In this document: piece by piece, positions 1 through 8,643 of the stretch
Layout: every line of letters begins with the position of its first letter
Position numbering within the stretch: position 1 is the stretch's first letter
Assembly: GCA_022794215.1 (NCBI GenBank)
Contig: JAAWEH010000002.1
Span: 1-61,525 of the forward strand
Length of the DNA stretch: 61,525 nt
Source: Oscillospiraceae bacterium
Lineage (GTDB): Bacteria; Bacillota; Clostridia; Oscillospirales; Oscillospiraceae
Direction of reading: 5' to 3'
Notes under the pieces: generated by a model
The model's input: the letters and a program-made list of their open reading frames with translations, nothing else
Database searches by the model: none
Told to the model about the DNA's origin: nothing
Translations under genes and position numbers: made by a program

Positions 1-423
1 GATCTCGCCCAGGTGCTTCATGACTTCCTTCTTGGGCAGCATGTCAAAGGTGCCGTCCTCCTGCATCTTCTTAAGCTGGTTCAGACGATCCACACGGCCC
101 CGCATGGTCTTGAAGTTGGTGAGCATACCGCCCAGCCAGCGAGCGTTCACATAGTACATGCCGCAGCGTCCGGCCTCTTCCTTGATGGCCTCCTGAGCCT
201 GCTTCTTAGTGCCCACGAAAAGCAGCGTGCCGCCCTCAGCAGACACATCGCGGACAAAGTTGTAAGCCTCCTCCAGCTTCTTCACCGTCTTCTGGAGATC
301 AATGATATAGATCCCGTTCCGCTCGGTGTAAATGTAGCTGGCCATTTTGGGGTTCCAGCGACGGGTCTGGTGTCCGAAGTGGACGCCCGCCTCCAGAAGC
401 TGCTTCATAGATACGACTGCCAT
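1..423 (-). CDS. rpsB: 30S ribosomal protein S2, N-terminal part (cut by window edge)
   Basis: Structural protein of the small ribosomal subunit. The 141 codons present begin [13 protein letters not shown] and carry the S2 signature [15 protein letters not shown], then [10 protein letters not shown] and [12 protein letters not shown]. The family is usually about 230-260 residues, so roughly the C-terminal 40% lies left of the window. The start is the ATG whose complement ends at 423, with an AGGAGG site 8 bases upstream. tsf normally follows rpsB, but that side is outside the window. Identification is secure. Confidence 0.97.
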   Translation of the reverse strand, partial: MAVVSMKQLLEAGVHFGHQTRRWNPKMASYIYTERNGIYIIDLQKTVKKLEEAYNFVRDVSAEGGTLLFVGTKKQAQEAIKEEAGRCGMYYVNARWLGGMLTNFKTMRGRVDRLNQLKKMQEDGTFDMLPKKEVMKHLGEI

Positions 424-538
424 AATTGTTTCCTCCTTTTTCGTTGGTACCTCCACCCCGGTCACCTGGCCAGGTCTACTTCTTTCAAAGCACAAGACCG
501 CCATCCCAAAGGTGTGTGTACTTGCCATAGGCTATGGT

Positions 539-567
539 AGTTTACCACAGTTTGGCTGGAAATGCAA
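539..567 (-). promoter_or_regulatory. Promoter for rpsB
   Basis: On the minus strand TTGCAT and TAAACT are separated by 17 bases, about 115 bases before the rpsB start codon. A short palindrome (CCATAG-C-CTATGG) sits close to the expected transcription start. The remaining leader up to rpsB shows no other recognisable element. Confidence 0.6.
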
Positions 568-681
568 GGATTTTTCTGCTGTCCTTATTATTTTTGTCCT
601 TCATATCACATTTTGTCCCCTTATTATGGTGAAAGCCTTTTAAAATGAGCCGTGAAAAGGTGGTGAAATTCTCCCGCGGTT

Positions 682-1635
682 CTATTCCTTCTCCTGCTGG
701 GCCATGGCCTCGTCAAAATACTTGTTGATCTGCTCCGTAAAGGCCTGGGCCGCATTATAGCCCATCCGTTTATGACGGTTATTCATGGCCGCCACCTCAA
801 TAATGACTGCCAGGTTTCTCCCCGGCTTCACCGGGATGGTCACCGAAGGAACCTCCACATCCAAAATATTCGTGTGCAGCTCCTCCAGCCCCAACCGGTC
901 ATAAACCGCTCCCTCCCGCCAGGGCTCCAGGTTCACCACCAGATCTATGCTTGCGGTATCTTTGATGGCCGACATACCAAATAGCTGACGCACATCCACC
1001 ACACCAATGCCCCGCAGCTCCATGTAATGGCGGATCAGCTCCGGCGCGTTTCCCACCAGTTGGTTATCCCCCATTCTCTTGATCTCTACCGCATCATCGG
1101 CAATCAGCCGGTGGCCCCGCTTAATGATCTCAATGGCCGTTTCGCTCTTTCCCACTCCGGACTCACCGTAGATCAGCACACCCTCGCCATAAATCTCCAC
1201 CAGCACCCCGTGGCGGGTGATCCGCGGCGCCAAATGATTGCGCAGGCTGGTGATGAGGGAGCCCATAAAGGCGGTGGTAACTTCCTGCGTCCTGAGGATC
1301 GTCCGATCATACTTTTCCGCCATCTCCATACACTCAGGAAAGGGATCCATCCCCCGGCAGACAATAAGGGCAGGAAATTGCAGCGCCATTAGCGGCTCAA
1401 AACATTTCCGCCGCTCCTCCGGGCTAAAGCCCTTCAAAAAGGTATATTCCACCTTGCCCAACACCTGCAGCCGCAAGGGGTCAAAATAATCCACATAGCC
1501 AATCAACTGCAGGCCCGGGCGGTTCATGTCGTAGGTCTCCACCTCGCAGCTTTCATAATTGGAACCTTTCCGCAAAACCTCCAGCCCATATTCCTCTACC
1601 AGGTCGGTCAGCTTAACGCTATACATGCTTTCCAT
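682..1635 (-). CDS. hprK: HPr kinase/phosphorylase
   Basis: Bifunctional enzyme that phosphorylates and dephosphorylates Ser46 of HPr, the cytoplasmic switch for carbon catabolite control in Firmicutes. The 317 residues match the family length (about 310). Residues 157-164 form the P-loop GESGVGKS, His142 lies in the preceding HG motif, Asp181-Asp182 follow, and the HprK signature ELRGIGVVDVRQLFG is near 206-220. The first ATG is chosen because a GGAG site lies 9 bases upstream; an internal Met at codon 4 is possible. It is monocistronic here, between a terminator and its own promoter. Confidence 0.96.
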   Translation of the reverse strand: MESMYSVKLTDLVEEYGLEVLRKGSNYESCEVETYDMNRPGLQLIGYVDYFDPLRLQVLGKVEYTFLKGFSPEERRKCFEPLMALQFPALIVCRGMDPFPECMEMAEKYDRTILRTQEVTTAFMGSLITSLRNHLAPRITRHGVLVEIYGEGVLIYGESGVGKSETAIEIIKRGHRLIADDAVEIKRMGDNQLVGNAPELIRHYMELRGIGVVDVRQLFGMSAIKDTASIDLVVNLEPWREGAVYDRLGLEELHTNILDVEVPSVTIPVKPGRNLAVIIEVAAMNNRHKRMGYNAAQAFTEQINKYFDEAMAQQEKE

Positions 1636-1665
1636 GACGGAACGCTCCTTTTTCTCGTTTTCTTT

Positions 1666-1694
1666 AGTATAGCCTAAGATATGGCGACCCGCAA
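1666..1694 (-). promoter_or_regulatory. Promoter for hprK
   Basis: Minus-strand TTGCGG and TATACT with a 17-base spacer, ending about 30 bases before the hprK start codon. The -10 box is near consensus; the -35 box is weaker. Confidence 0.5.
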
Positions 1695-1718
1695 CTGTTT
1701 TTCTGCCCTTTCCCCAGC

Positions 1719-1755
1719 AAAAAACGCCCAGCCATCAAAGAGCTGGGCGTTTTTT
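1719..1755. terminator. Bidirectional terminator downstream of citrate synthase
   Basis: Stem CGCCCAGC/GCTGGGCG (1725-1732 with 1742-1749) is flanked by six A on the left and six T on the right, so it can terminate in both directions. It lies just beyond the citrate synthase stop codon and separates it from hprK. Confidence 0.85.
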
Positions 1756-1758
1756 GCT

Positions 1759-3126
1759 TTACCGCTGAGAAAGCGGCTCGTATGCTTTATGCCGGCCCAC
1801 ATATTGATAGGCAGGCCGGATAATCTTTCCCATGTTGATGAGCTCTTCCAGCCGGTGGGCGCTCCAGCCGGCAATCCGCGCAATGGCAAATATGGGCGTA
1901 TAGAGCTCTAAAGGCAGATCCATCATGTGGTAGACAAAGCCGGAATAAAAATCCACATTCGCCGAAACGCCTTTATACATCTTCCGTTCCCCGGCGATCA
2001 CCTCCGGCCCAAGACGTTCCACCAGAGAGTATAGCTCATAATCCTCCTGCCTCCCCTTTTCCGCCGACAGCGTTTCTACCAGGGCGTGAAGGAGCTTGGC
2101 CCGGGGATCGGACAGGGAATAGACTGCGTGTCCCATGCCATAGATAAGCCCCGACTTATCAAAGGCCTTTTTCTCCAAAAGGGCTCGAAGGTATGCCTTT
2201 ACCTCGTCCTCATCCTTCCAGTCCCTCACATTCTGTTTCATATCCTCAAACATCCGCACCACCATAATATTGGCGCCGCCGTGCCGCGGGCCCTTTAGGG
2301 ACGCTAAGGCCGCTGCCATACAGGAATAGGTATCTGTTCCGGAGGAGGTCACCACGTGGGTCGTAAAGGTGGAGTTATTACCGCCGCCGTGCTCAGCATG
2401 GAGGGTCAAGCAGGCATCCAGCACTTTTGCCTCCCAGGGGCTGTAATTGGAATCCGGCCGCAAAAGGGACAATATCGTTTCCGCCGTGGACAGTTTGGGG
2501 TCAGGCGCATGGATGTAAAGGCTGTTTCCCTCCTTGTAATTACAGGCCTGATAGCCGTAAACGGACAGCAGCGGAAAAACCGCAATCAGCTGAAGGCACT
2601 GGCGCATCACGTTGGGCAAACTGATATTATCGGCCCGGTGGTCATAGGCCGCCATGTTTAATACGCTTCTGGCCAAAGAGTTCATTACATCACGGCTGGG
2701 GGCTTTCAAAATCACGTCCCGGACAAAATTGTTGGGCAAGGTTCGATAATAACCCAGCAGTTCCCGGAACTGCCCCAGCTGCTCCCCATCGGGCAGATGC
2801 CCCATCAGCAGAAGATACGCCGCTTCCTCAAAACTGAAGCGGTCTTCCCGAAGGGCTCCCGAGACAATGTCCTCTACGTCCACCCCCCGATAATAAAGCT
2901 TTCCCTCACAGGGAATTTCCGTGCCATCGGGCCCCTTATCTTTGGCATGGATGTCGGAAATCTCCGTCAAACCGGCCACAACGCCTTTGCCGTTCAGATC
3001 CCGAAGCCCCCGCTTTACATCATATTTTTCATAGTCGCTGATGTTAATGCGACTGTGTTTTCTGGCATCCGACGCCATTGCCCGCACCTCGGGCCGCAGA
3101 TCATAATAGTTGGGATTACTTGCCAT
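1759..3126 (-). CDS. gltA: Citrate synthase
   Basis: Condenses acetyl-CoA and oxaloacetate to citrate. The 455-residue protein belongs to the Si-type fold family in its Clostridial long form (DLRPEVRAMA start). Key positions: LHAEHGGGN near 242-250, RHGG at 281-284, catalytic His333 in GMGHAVY and Asp340 in SDPRAK. The start at 3126 has a GGAGG site; the open frame extends 18 codons further but without an SD. No other TCA-cycle gene is adjacent, so its role (glutamate synthesis or a partial cycle) cannot be read from context. Confidence 0.94.
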   Translation of the reverse strand: MASNPNYYDLRPEVRAMASDARKHSRINISDYEKYDVKRGLRDLNGKGVVAGLTEISDIHAKDKGPDGTEIPCEGKLYYRGVDVEDIVSGALREDRFSFEEAAYLLLMGHLPDGEQLGQFRELLGYYRTLPNNFVRDVILKAPSRDVMNSLARSVLNMAAYDHRADNISLPNVMRQCLQLIAVFPLLSVYGYQACNYKEGNSLYIHAPDPKLSTAETILSLLRPDSNYSPWEAKVLDACLTLHAEHGGGNNSTFTTHVVTSSGTDTYSCMAAALASLKGPRHGGANIMVVRMFEDMKQNVRDWKDEDEVKAYLRALLEKKAFDKSGLIYGMGHAVYSLSDPRAKLLHALVETLSAEKGRQEDYELYSLVERLGPEVIAGERKMYKGVSANVDFYSGFVYHMMDLPLELYTPIFAIARIAGWSAHRLEELINMGKIIRPAYQYVGRHKAYEPLSQR

Positions 3127-3223
3127 TTGTGCCTCCTTTTCCGCTGGTTTTGGTTGCTTTCCTATAAAGCAGAATAGCATAAATTTGTTGCGAATTTATG
3201 AATCTCTTTCCAATTCATTTTTC

Positions 3224-3277
3224 TTTTTCTGCAAAAGAGCCCCCCGCTAAAAAGCGGGGGGCTCTTTTGCAGAAAAA
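3224..3277. terminator. Long perfect bidirectional terminator
   Basis: A 25-base perfect inverted repeat: five T, arm 3229-3248, loop AAAA, arm 3253-3272, five A. It follows the ATPase gene of the ABC operon on the minus strand and also shields the citrate synthase upstream region. Confidence 0.9.
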
Positions 3278-3279
3278 CT

Positions 3280-4074
3280 TTAAGACAAAAGGAGCTTATC
3301 ATCGGCTTCTGTGGAACCGGAAACTTTGCTGAACATTTCCAGCAGACCCTCCACGGTAAGCTTTTTCTTCTCCTCTCCCGCAACATCAATGGCGATTCGG
3401 CCCTCATACATCATGATCAGCCGGTCTCCGTGGGCGATGGCGTCCCGCATGTTGTGGGTAATCATCAAGGTGGTCAGCTTATCCCGCTGGACAATGGTCT
3501 CGGTGGTCTCCAACACCTTTGCCGCCGTCTTAGGATCCAAAGCAGCGGTGTGCTCATCTAAGAGAAGCAGCCTTGGTTTTTTCAGGGTCGCCATCAGCAA
3601 CGTCAGAGCCTGCCGCTGGCCGCCGGAGAGAAGTCCCACCTTCGAGGTCATCCGCTCCTCCAGGCCCAAGTCCAGGATCTTGAGCATCTCCCGATACTCC
3701 TCCCGTTCCCGCTTGGTAATGCCCTGGCGAAGAGTACGGCCGGCTCCCCGGCGCATGGCAAGAGCCAAATTCTCGTCGATCTGCATGGTGGAAGCTGTAC
3801 CCATCATCGGATCCTGAAACACCCGGCCAATATATTGGGCCCGCTTGTGCTCCGGCAGGCTGGTCACATCTGTTCCATCAATAGAGATGCTGCCCTGATC
3901 CACCGGCCAAACGCCGGCCACCGCATTCATCAGGGTGGACTTTCCCGCCCCGTTTCCGCCGATAACCGTGACAAAATCCCCATCATTTAGGGTCAGATCA
4001 ACCCCTTTCAGGGCTATCTTTTCATTGACGGTTCCGGTGTTGAAGGTCTTCCAGATATTCTTGAGCTCAAGCAT
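3280..4074 (-). CDS. ABC importer ATP-binding protein (COG1101-like)
   Basis: ATPase subunit of the importer encoded with the two genes upstream. Walker A GGNGAGKST is at 39-47, signature LSGGQRQ at 149-155, and Walker B LLLLDEH at 169-175, with DEH in place of the usual DEP. Its 264 residues are normal for the family. The start ATG overlaps the end of the permease gene by 8 bases, implying translational coupling. The binding-protein/permease/ATPase set resembles the TrpXYZ type (COG2984/4120/1101), for which aromatic amino acids have been proposed; the substrate here is inferred, not shown. Confidence 0.9.
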   Translation of the reverse strand: MLELKNIWKTFNTGTVNEKIALKGVDLTLNDGDFVTVIGGNGAGKSTLMNAVAGVWPVDQGSISIDGTDVTSLPEHKRAQYIGRVFQDPMMGTASTMQIDENLALAMRRGAGRTLRQGITKREREEYREMLKILDLGLEERMTSKVGLLSGGQRQALTLLMATLKKPRLLLLDEHTAALDPKTAAKVLETTETIVQRDKLTTLMITHNMRDAIAHGDRLIMMYEGRIAIDVAGEEKKKLTVEGLLEMFSKVSGSTEADDKLLLS

Positions 4075-5059
4075 CCTTCTTCCCTCCGATCTCTACCTCC
4101 ATGCGGGCATCTGCGCCCACTGCGGACGCCTTGACCTGTCCCCGGAAATATTTCCCCTTCCAGTAGGGCAGCGCCAGGAATACCGCCACGATACTGGCCG
4201 AAATCAACTTCAGATAGTTGGTATCAATTCCGCTGAGGCTGACCACCGCTTGGATGACGATATAATAAATGATTGCGCCAAAAGATACCGCCAGAAGCTT
4301 CAGGGCAAAATTGCGGAAAATCTTGCCGAAAAGCACCTCTCCAATAATGACTGCCGCCAGACCAATAACGATGGCCCCCTTGCCCATACTGGAATCGGCA
4401 AAGCTCTGGTATTGGCTCAAAAGCGCTCCAGAAAGTGCCACCAGGCCGTTGGAAAGCATCAGTCCCAAAACCGTATTTACATTGGTGTTGATTCCCTGGG
4501 CCCGCGCCATGTTGGGGTTGGCTCCCGTAGCCCGAAGGGACGCGCCCAGTTCTGTTCCAAAGAACCAATACAGCAAGGCAATGATCACCAACGTAAACAG
4601 CCCCACTACAAAAATGGGGTGCCGCCAAACAGGATAGGTTCCCTTGGCTACGCCCTGGACAAACCGCAGGGAAACCAGCAGCCGTTCCAGATTGGACTGG
4701 TCAATCACATTGATCGCTACATTGGCTTTCATTCCCATGATCGCCAGATTAATAGACCACAGGCCAAGCTGCGTCAGAATACCCGCCAGGATCGCCGGGA
4801 TCCCGCACGCAGTATGGAGCAAACCGGTGACCAGTCCCGCCAGCATTCCTGCCAAAAATGCCGCCAGCAACGCCACCCAAAGGTTGACCCCCGCGCCAAA
4901 CAGCACCACGAAGGTAGCTCCTCCCGTGCAGAAAGAACCGTCCACCGTCAGGTCTGCCACATCCAGGATCTTGTAGGTGATATACACACCGATGGCCATA
5001 ATCCCCCAAATCAAACCCTGGGAGATGGCCCCCGGCAGTGCGCCAATGAAGCTCATCAT
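4067..5059 (-). CDS. ABC importer permease (COG4120-like)
   Basis: Polytopic inner-membrane subunit, 330 residues with about eight to nine hydrophobic segments, of the branched-chain/TrpY-like permease type. The start MMSFIGALPGAISQG is chosen for its GGAGG site 9 bases upstream; the frame opens 35 codons earlier without support. The C-terminal tail is charged and cytoplasmic-looking. It lies between the binding protein, after a hairpin, and the ATPase. Confidence 0.88.
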   Translation of the reverse strand: MMSFIGALPGAISQGLIWGIMAIGVYITYKILDVADLTVDGSFCTGGATFVVLFGAGVNLWVALLAAFLAGMLAGLVTGLLHTACGIPAILAGILTQLGLWSINLAIMGMKANVAINVIDQSNLERLLVSLRFVQGVAKGTYPVWRHPIFVVGLFTLVIIALLYWFFGTELGASLRATGANPNMARAQGINTNVNTVLGLMLSNGLVALSGALLSQYQSFADSSMGKGAIVIGLAAVIIGEVLFGKIFRNFALKLLAVSFGAIIYYIVIQAVVSLSGIDTNYLKLISASIVAVFLALPYWKGKYFRGQVKASAVGADARMEVEIGGKKDA

Positions 5060-5114
5060 AAGCAGTTGCCTCCAAACTTTGTGTAACGGATCACATTTCT
5101 CTATAGTATAGCGC

Positions 5115-5152
5115 AAAACAGCGGAAAAGGGAAGCGCCTTTTCCGCTGTTTT
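5115..5152. terminator. Intercistronic hairpin between binding protein and permease
   Basis: A 16-base perfect inverted repeat (5115-5130 with 5137-5152), ending in TTTT on the minus strand, lies just after the binding-protein stop codon. It probably acts as a leaky terminator or 3' stabiliser that makes the binding protein more abundant than the permease and ATPase. A TATACT box just beyond it could be a weak internal promoter. Confidence 0.6.
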
Positions 5153-5169
5153 GAATTTACGCAAAAATC

Positions 5170-6189
5170 TTAGCCGATCTCTTCGTATCCGGCAGGCGGA
5201 GTGACACCCAGGTCATCGCAAATGGCCTTGTTGTACTTCTTGACAAACTCGGGGGCATACTCGATGGCCATAGTGGAGATATCCGCGCCGTTGGCCAGAA
5301 TGTCGGCGGCCATCTCACCGGTTTTGTAGCCAATGTCATAATAACTGATGGACAGGGTCGCCACACCGCAGCCCTTGGCAATGCCCTCCTCGCCGCAGAA
5401 CACGGGGGTATTGCCCCGGCAAATATTGTCAATGATGGGAGTGTTGGACGCGGCGGTATTATCGGTGGGCACATAGAGCACATCGCTGGCGTCGGCTGCA
5501 GTCTGGCAGACGGCGGCGATGTCGTTAGAATCAGAGAAGGCATACTGGGTGCAGGTGTAGCCCATAGCCTCCAGGAAGCCCTGGACGGTATCCACCTGAT
5601 ACTGGCTGTTGGGCTCGTTGGAGCAGTACAGCAGGCCTACGGTCTTCGCCTCGGGATACCACTCCTTGATCATCTCAGCCTGCTGATCCAGCGGAGCCAG
5701 GTCGGAGGTGCCGGAAACGTTTCCGCCCACGGTGCCGGAGAAGTTTTCAATCCCGAAGGCCACGCCGTACTCAGTGACCGAGGTGCCCAGAATGGGAATG
5801 TCGGCAGTGGCAGTGGCGGCAGCCTGGAGCGCCGGGGTCGCGTTGGCCATGATCAAATCAACGCCCTTGGACACAAAGGAGTTGGCGATGGTGGCACAGG
5901 TGGCGGGATCGTTGGCGGCGTTCTGGTAATCAAACTCCACCTGACCGGGCAGAAGCTCATTCAGCGCGTCCTGGAACCCTTGGGTAGCAGTGTCCAGCGC
6001 TTCGTGGGTCACCAGCTGAGAAATGCCCACCACATACTTATCGGCCGCGGGGGCCGCACTCTCCACAGGGGCGGTGCTCTCTGCGGGAGCAGAGGGCGCC
6101 GGCGTGGTGGCAGCCCCGCCGCCGCAGGCAGCCAGGGATAGCGTCATTGCAGAAGCAAGACCCAGAGACAACAATTTGCGATTCTTCAT
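5170..6189 (-). CDS. ABC importer substrate-binding lipoprotein (COG2984)
   Basis: Extracytoplasmic ligand-binding protein, 339 residues. The signal peptide ends in the lipobox SLAAC with Cys22, followed by an Ala/Pro/Thr/Glu-rich linker to about residue 48, then a two-lobed periplasmic-binding fold (VGISQLVTHEALD; GLLYCSNEPNSQYQVD). An AGGAGG site precedes the ATG. First gene of the importer operon, behind a near-consensus promoter. The ligand cannot be read from sequence; relatives are annotated for tryptophan or other aromatic amino acids. Confidence 0.92.
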   Translation of the reverse strand: MKNRKLLSLGLASAMTLSLAACGGGAATTPAPSAPAESTAPVESAAPAADKYVVGISQLVTHEALDTATQGFQDALNELLPGQVEFDYQNAANDPATCATIANSFVSKGVDLIMANATPALQAAATATADIPILGTSVTEYGVAFGIENFSGTVGGNVSGTSDLAPLDQQAEMIKEWYPEAKTVGLLYCSNEPNSQYQVDTVQGFLEAMGYTCTQYAFSDSNDIAAVCQTAADASDVLYVPTDNTAASNTPIIDNICRGNTPVFCGEEGIAKGCGVATLSISYYDIGYKTGEMAADILANGADISTMAIEYAPEFVKKYNKAICDDLGVTPPAGYEEIG

Positions 6190-6243
6190 TTCATTTTCCT
6201 CCTGTGTACTTTAGCGCTTTTAGGTGCTAAATTGCTATACGTC

Positions 6244-6271
6244 ATTATACCACTTGATTTTGAAATGTCAA
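6244..6271 (-). promoter_or_regulatory. Consensus promoter for the ABC importer operon
   Basis: Minus-strand TTGACA and TATAAT with a 16-base spacer; both hexamers are perfect. It fires away from the racemase promoter at 6294-6322. Confidence 0.85.
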
Positions 6272-6293
6272 CAGAAAAATCAAAGTTAAGCCG

Positions 6294-6322
6294 TTGACGA
6301 ACGCCTCCGCTTGGACTAAACT
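6294..6322 (+). promoter_or_regulatory. Promoter for the racemase gene
   Basis: TTGACG and TAAACT with a 17-base spacer, 30 bases before the racemase start codon. The two divergent -35 boxes are only 22 bases apart. Confidence 0.65.
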
Positions 6323-6351
6323 GGACAAAAACGGTCAAAGGAGTACGGGAT

Positions 6352-7041
6352 ATGAAAATCATCGGTCTGATCGGCGGCATGAGCTGGGAGAGTACAGTTA
6401 CCTATTATCAACAGATCAACCGGCTGACAGCCACACAGCTGGGCGGACTCCATTCCGCCAAACTTCTTCTATACAGCGTAGATTTTGAGGAGATCGAAGC
6501 CTGTCAAACCAGCGGCGATTGGAAAAAAAGCGCTCAGATCCTTGCCCAAGCCGCTCAAAGTTTGGAACGGGCCGGGGCAGAACTGATCCTCATTTGCACC
6601 AATACCATGCATAAGGTAGCTCCTCAGGTTCAGGCAAGTGTCTCCATTCCCCTGCTCCACATCGCCGATGCCACTGCCGACGCTCTGGAGGAAGCCCACA
6701 TCTCCACGGTGGCCTTATTGGGCACCAAATATACCATGTGTGAAACGTTTTATACAAATAAACTGATTCAGCGCGGTATTCAGGTGCTGATCCCCGACAA
6801 AGCGGATGCGGAGCTTGTCAATCGGGTCATTTTTCAAGAGCTATGCCTCGGCCAGCATAAGGACAGCTCCAAAGCGGAGTTTTTACGGATCATAAACGCT
6901 TTGGGGGCGCAGGGCGCCCAGGGGGTCATTTTAGGCTGTACCGAAATCGGTCTTCTAATCTCACAGTCGGATACCGCCCTCCCCATTTTTGACACCACGC
7001 TGATCCATGCCGAACGCGCAGTAAGAATAGCGTTGCAATAG
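6352..7041 (+). CDS. Aspartate/glutamate racemase family protein
   Basis: Cofactor-independent amino acid racemase of the Asp/Glu/hydantoin racemase superfamily, 229 residues (normal length). The start MKIIGLIGGMSWEST is typical. The two active-site cysteines are Cys82 (ICTNTMH) and Cys196 (LGCTEIG). An AAAGGAG site precedes the ATG. It is more like RacX/aspartate racemase than MurI, and substrate range in this subgroup is broad. It has its own promoter, and a gap of about 180 bases separates it from the next gene. Confidence 0.9.
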   Translation: MKIIGLIGGMSWESTVTYYQQINRLTATQLGGLHSAKLLLYSVDFEEIEACQTSGDWKKSAQILAQAAQSLERAGAELILICTNTMHKVAPQVQASVSIPLLHIADATADALEEAHISTVALLGTKYTMCETFYTNKLIQRGIQVLIPDKADAELVNRVIFQELCLGQHKDSSKAEFLRIINALGAQGAQGVILGCTEIGLLISQSDTALPIFDTTLIHAERAVRIALQ

Positions 7042-7156
7042 GGTAAACAACCGCCTTTTCTTTTCCCCTTTGCCCAAAAAGATGAGGGAAATGAATAAAA
7101 TTTTTATAAAGCCATGGGGCCATTCTGTCTCAAACGTTTCTGGGGTAGAATGGCCA

Positions 7157-7185
7157 TAGACTTTTTTGGTAAAATATGATATACT
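7157..7185 (+). promoter_or_regulatory. Probable promoter for the TagA-like operon
   Basis: TAGACT and TATACT with a 17-base spacer, about 35 bases before the TTG start of the glycosyltransferase. The rest of the 7042-7220 gap shows nothing further. Confidence 0.5.
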
Positions 7186-7220
7186 ACATTTAATTTTGTA
7201 AACACCGAGGGGGAATTCCC

Positions 7221-7943
7221 TTGAAAACCAATATTTTGGGCGTTGGCATTGATGACCTCACGTTAAATGAGGCCATTGACGCTGGTATGGCATTCTTGGA
7301 GCAGGACACCTTTCACTATGTGGTAACCCCCAATCCTGAATTTATCCTTTCCGCCAAAAAAGACGCCGTCTTTCGTACGATCCTGAACCAGGCCGACCTG
7401 GCTCTCGCCGACGGCATCGGCGTGGTATACTCCGCCAAGATCTTGGGCCGGCCCCTGAAAGGCCGGGCTCCCGGCGTCGATTTTGCCCAAGGGCTTATGA
7501 CCCGGATGGCTCATACCGGTCAGGCTCTTTTTCTTCTGGGCGCTAAGCCCGGGGTCGCAGAAGCCGCTGCGGAAAACCTTCGTAAGGCCTACCCCGGCCT
7601 TAACATCTGCGGCACCCACGACGGCTACTTCAAAGAGGACGGCCCTGTCATTGATGCCATCCGCGCCGCCAAGGCCGACGTGGTCTTTGTCTGCCTTGGC
7701 GCTCCCAAGCAGGAGTTCTGGATGACCGAAAACGGTCCTAAGACCGGGGCTAAGTTGGCCGTTGGCTTGGGCGGCTGCCTGGATGTGTTCGCGGGCAATG
7801 TCCAGCGGGCCCCCGAAGTCTGGCAAAAGGCCGGGCTGGAGTGGCTCTACCGGCTGATAAAAGAGCCCAGCCGCATTGGTCGAATGGCCAAACTGCCCTT
7901 AGTCTTAGTGGACGCTTTTGGCGCTCGTTTGGGAGGGAAATGA
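7221..7943 (+). CDS. WecG/TagA/CpsF family glycosyltransferase
   Basis: Membrane-associated glycosyltransferase of the type that adds N-acetylmannosamine to undecaprenyl-PP-GlcNAc in teichoic acid or capsule synthesis. The 240 residues show the family blocks TPNPEFILSA (about 36-45), ADGIGVVYSAKILG (about 67-80) and CLGAPKQEFWM (about 158-168). It starts at TTG, with GAGGGGG 7 bases upstream. First gene of a run including a nucleotide kinase and a DJ-1 protein; no other wall-polymer gene is nearby, so the exact acceptor is unknown. Confidence 0.9.
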   Translation: MKTNILGVGIDDLTLNEAIDAGMAFLEQDTFHYVVTPNPEFILSAKKDAVFRTILNQADLALADGIGVVYSAKILGRPLKGRAPGVDFAQGLMTRMAHTGQALFLLGAKPGVAEAAAENLRKAYPGLNICGTHDGYFKEDGPVIDAIRAAKADVVFVCLGAPKQEFWMTENGPKTGAKLAVGLGGCLDVFAGNVQRAPEVWQKAGLEWLYRLIKEPSRIGRMAKLPLVLVDAFGARLGGK

Positions 7944-7944
7944 C

Positions 7945-8631
7945 ATGAAGGGAAAGCTCATCGTCTTTGAAGGCACTGACGGTTCGGGCAAATCCACCCA
8001 GTTTAAGCTGCTCTGCGATCGGCTTCAAAAGGGAAATGTCCCCTTTCAAAAACTGGTGTTTCCCCAATACTCCGAGCCCTCATCCGCCCTTCTCAAAATG
8101 TACCTGGGGGGCGAGTTTGGTTCCCATCCCTCTGATGTAAACGCGTATGCGGCCTCTACCTTCTATGCTGTTGACCGCTATGCTGCCTGGAAAAAAGTCT
8201 GGGGGGAAGGCTATATGGCCGGAGGGCTGGTGCTTTCTGACCGATACACCACCTCCAACGCCGTCCATCAGGGAGGAAAGCTGTCCGAGGCCGAGCAGCC
8301 CGCCTTTTTTGACTGGCTTTTTGATTTTGAATATCGAAAGCTGGGTCTGCCTCAGCCCGATGCGGTGATCTATCTGGACATGCCCACAGAAAAGTCCGTA
8401 CAACTTCTCCGTAGCCGGGAGCAGGCTACCCATACCAAAGCTGATATCCACGAGGTGGACATCGCATATTTGGCTCTCTGCCGCCAAACCGCTCTCCGGG
8501 CCGCAGAGCGTTATGGCTGGAAACGGATATCCTGCGTAAATGAAGGCGGACAGATCCGCTCCATCCAGGATATCCACCAGGAGATCTGGAACGTTTTGTT
8601 GGAAAGTGTTCCCACTTTACAGGAAATGTAA
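7945..8631 (+). CDS. Thymidylate kinase-like deoxynucleotide kinase
   Basis: P-loop kinase of the dTMP kinase family, 228 residues, slightly longer than classical Tmk. P-loop EGTDGSGKST is at 9-18; a DRYTTSNAV motif follows near 98, and the LID-like Arg segment (LLRSREQ) near 151. The ATG at 7945 has a GGGAGGG site lying inside the end of the preceding gene. It may be the cell's dTMP kinase or a related deoxynucleoside kinase; sequence alone does not separate them. Confidence 0.85.
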   Translation: MKGKLIVFEGTDGSGKSTQFKLLCDRLQKGNVPFQKLVFPQYSEPSSALLKMYLGGEFGSHPSDVNAYAASTFYAVDRYAAWKKVWGEGYMAGGLVLSDRYTTSNAVHQGGKLSEAEQPAFFDWLFDFEYRKLGLPQPDAVIYLDMPTEKSVQLLRSREQATHTKADIHEVDIAYLALCRQTALRAAERYGWKRISCVNEGGQIRSIQDIHQEIWNVLLESVPTLQEM

Positions 8632-8643
8632 GGAGGATATTAT

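Noticed and set aside
424-538. Possible autoregulatory S2 leader structure upstream of rpsB
   Set aside because: Only small palindromes (ACCTGGCCAGGT; CCATAG-C-CTATGG) are present; no known S2-binding motif could be identified.
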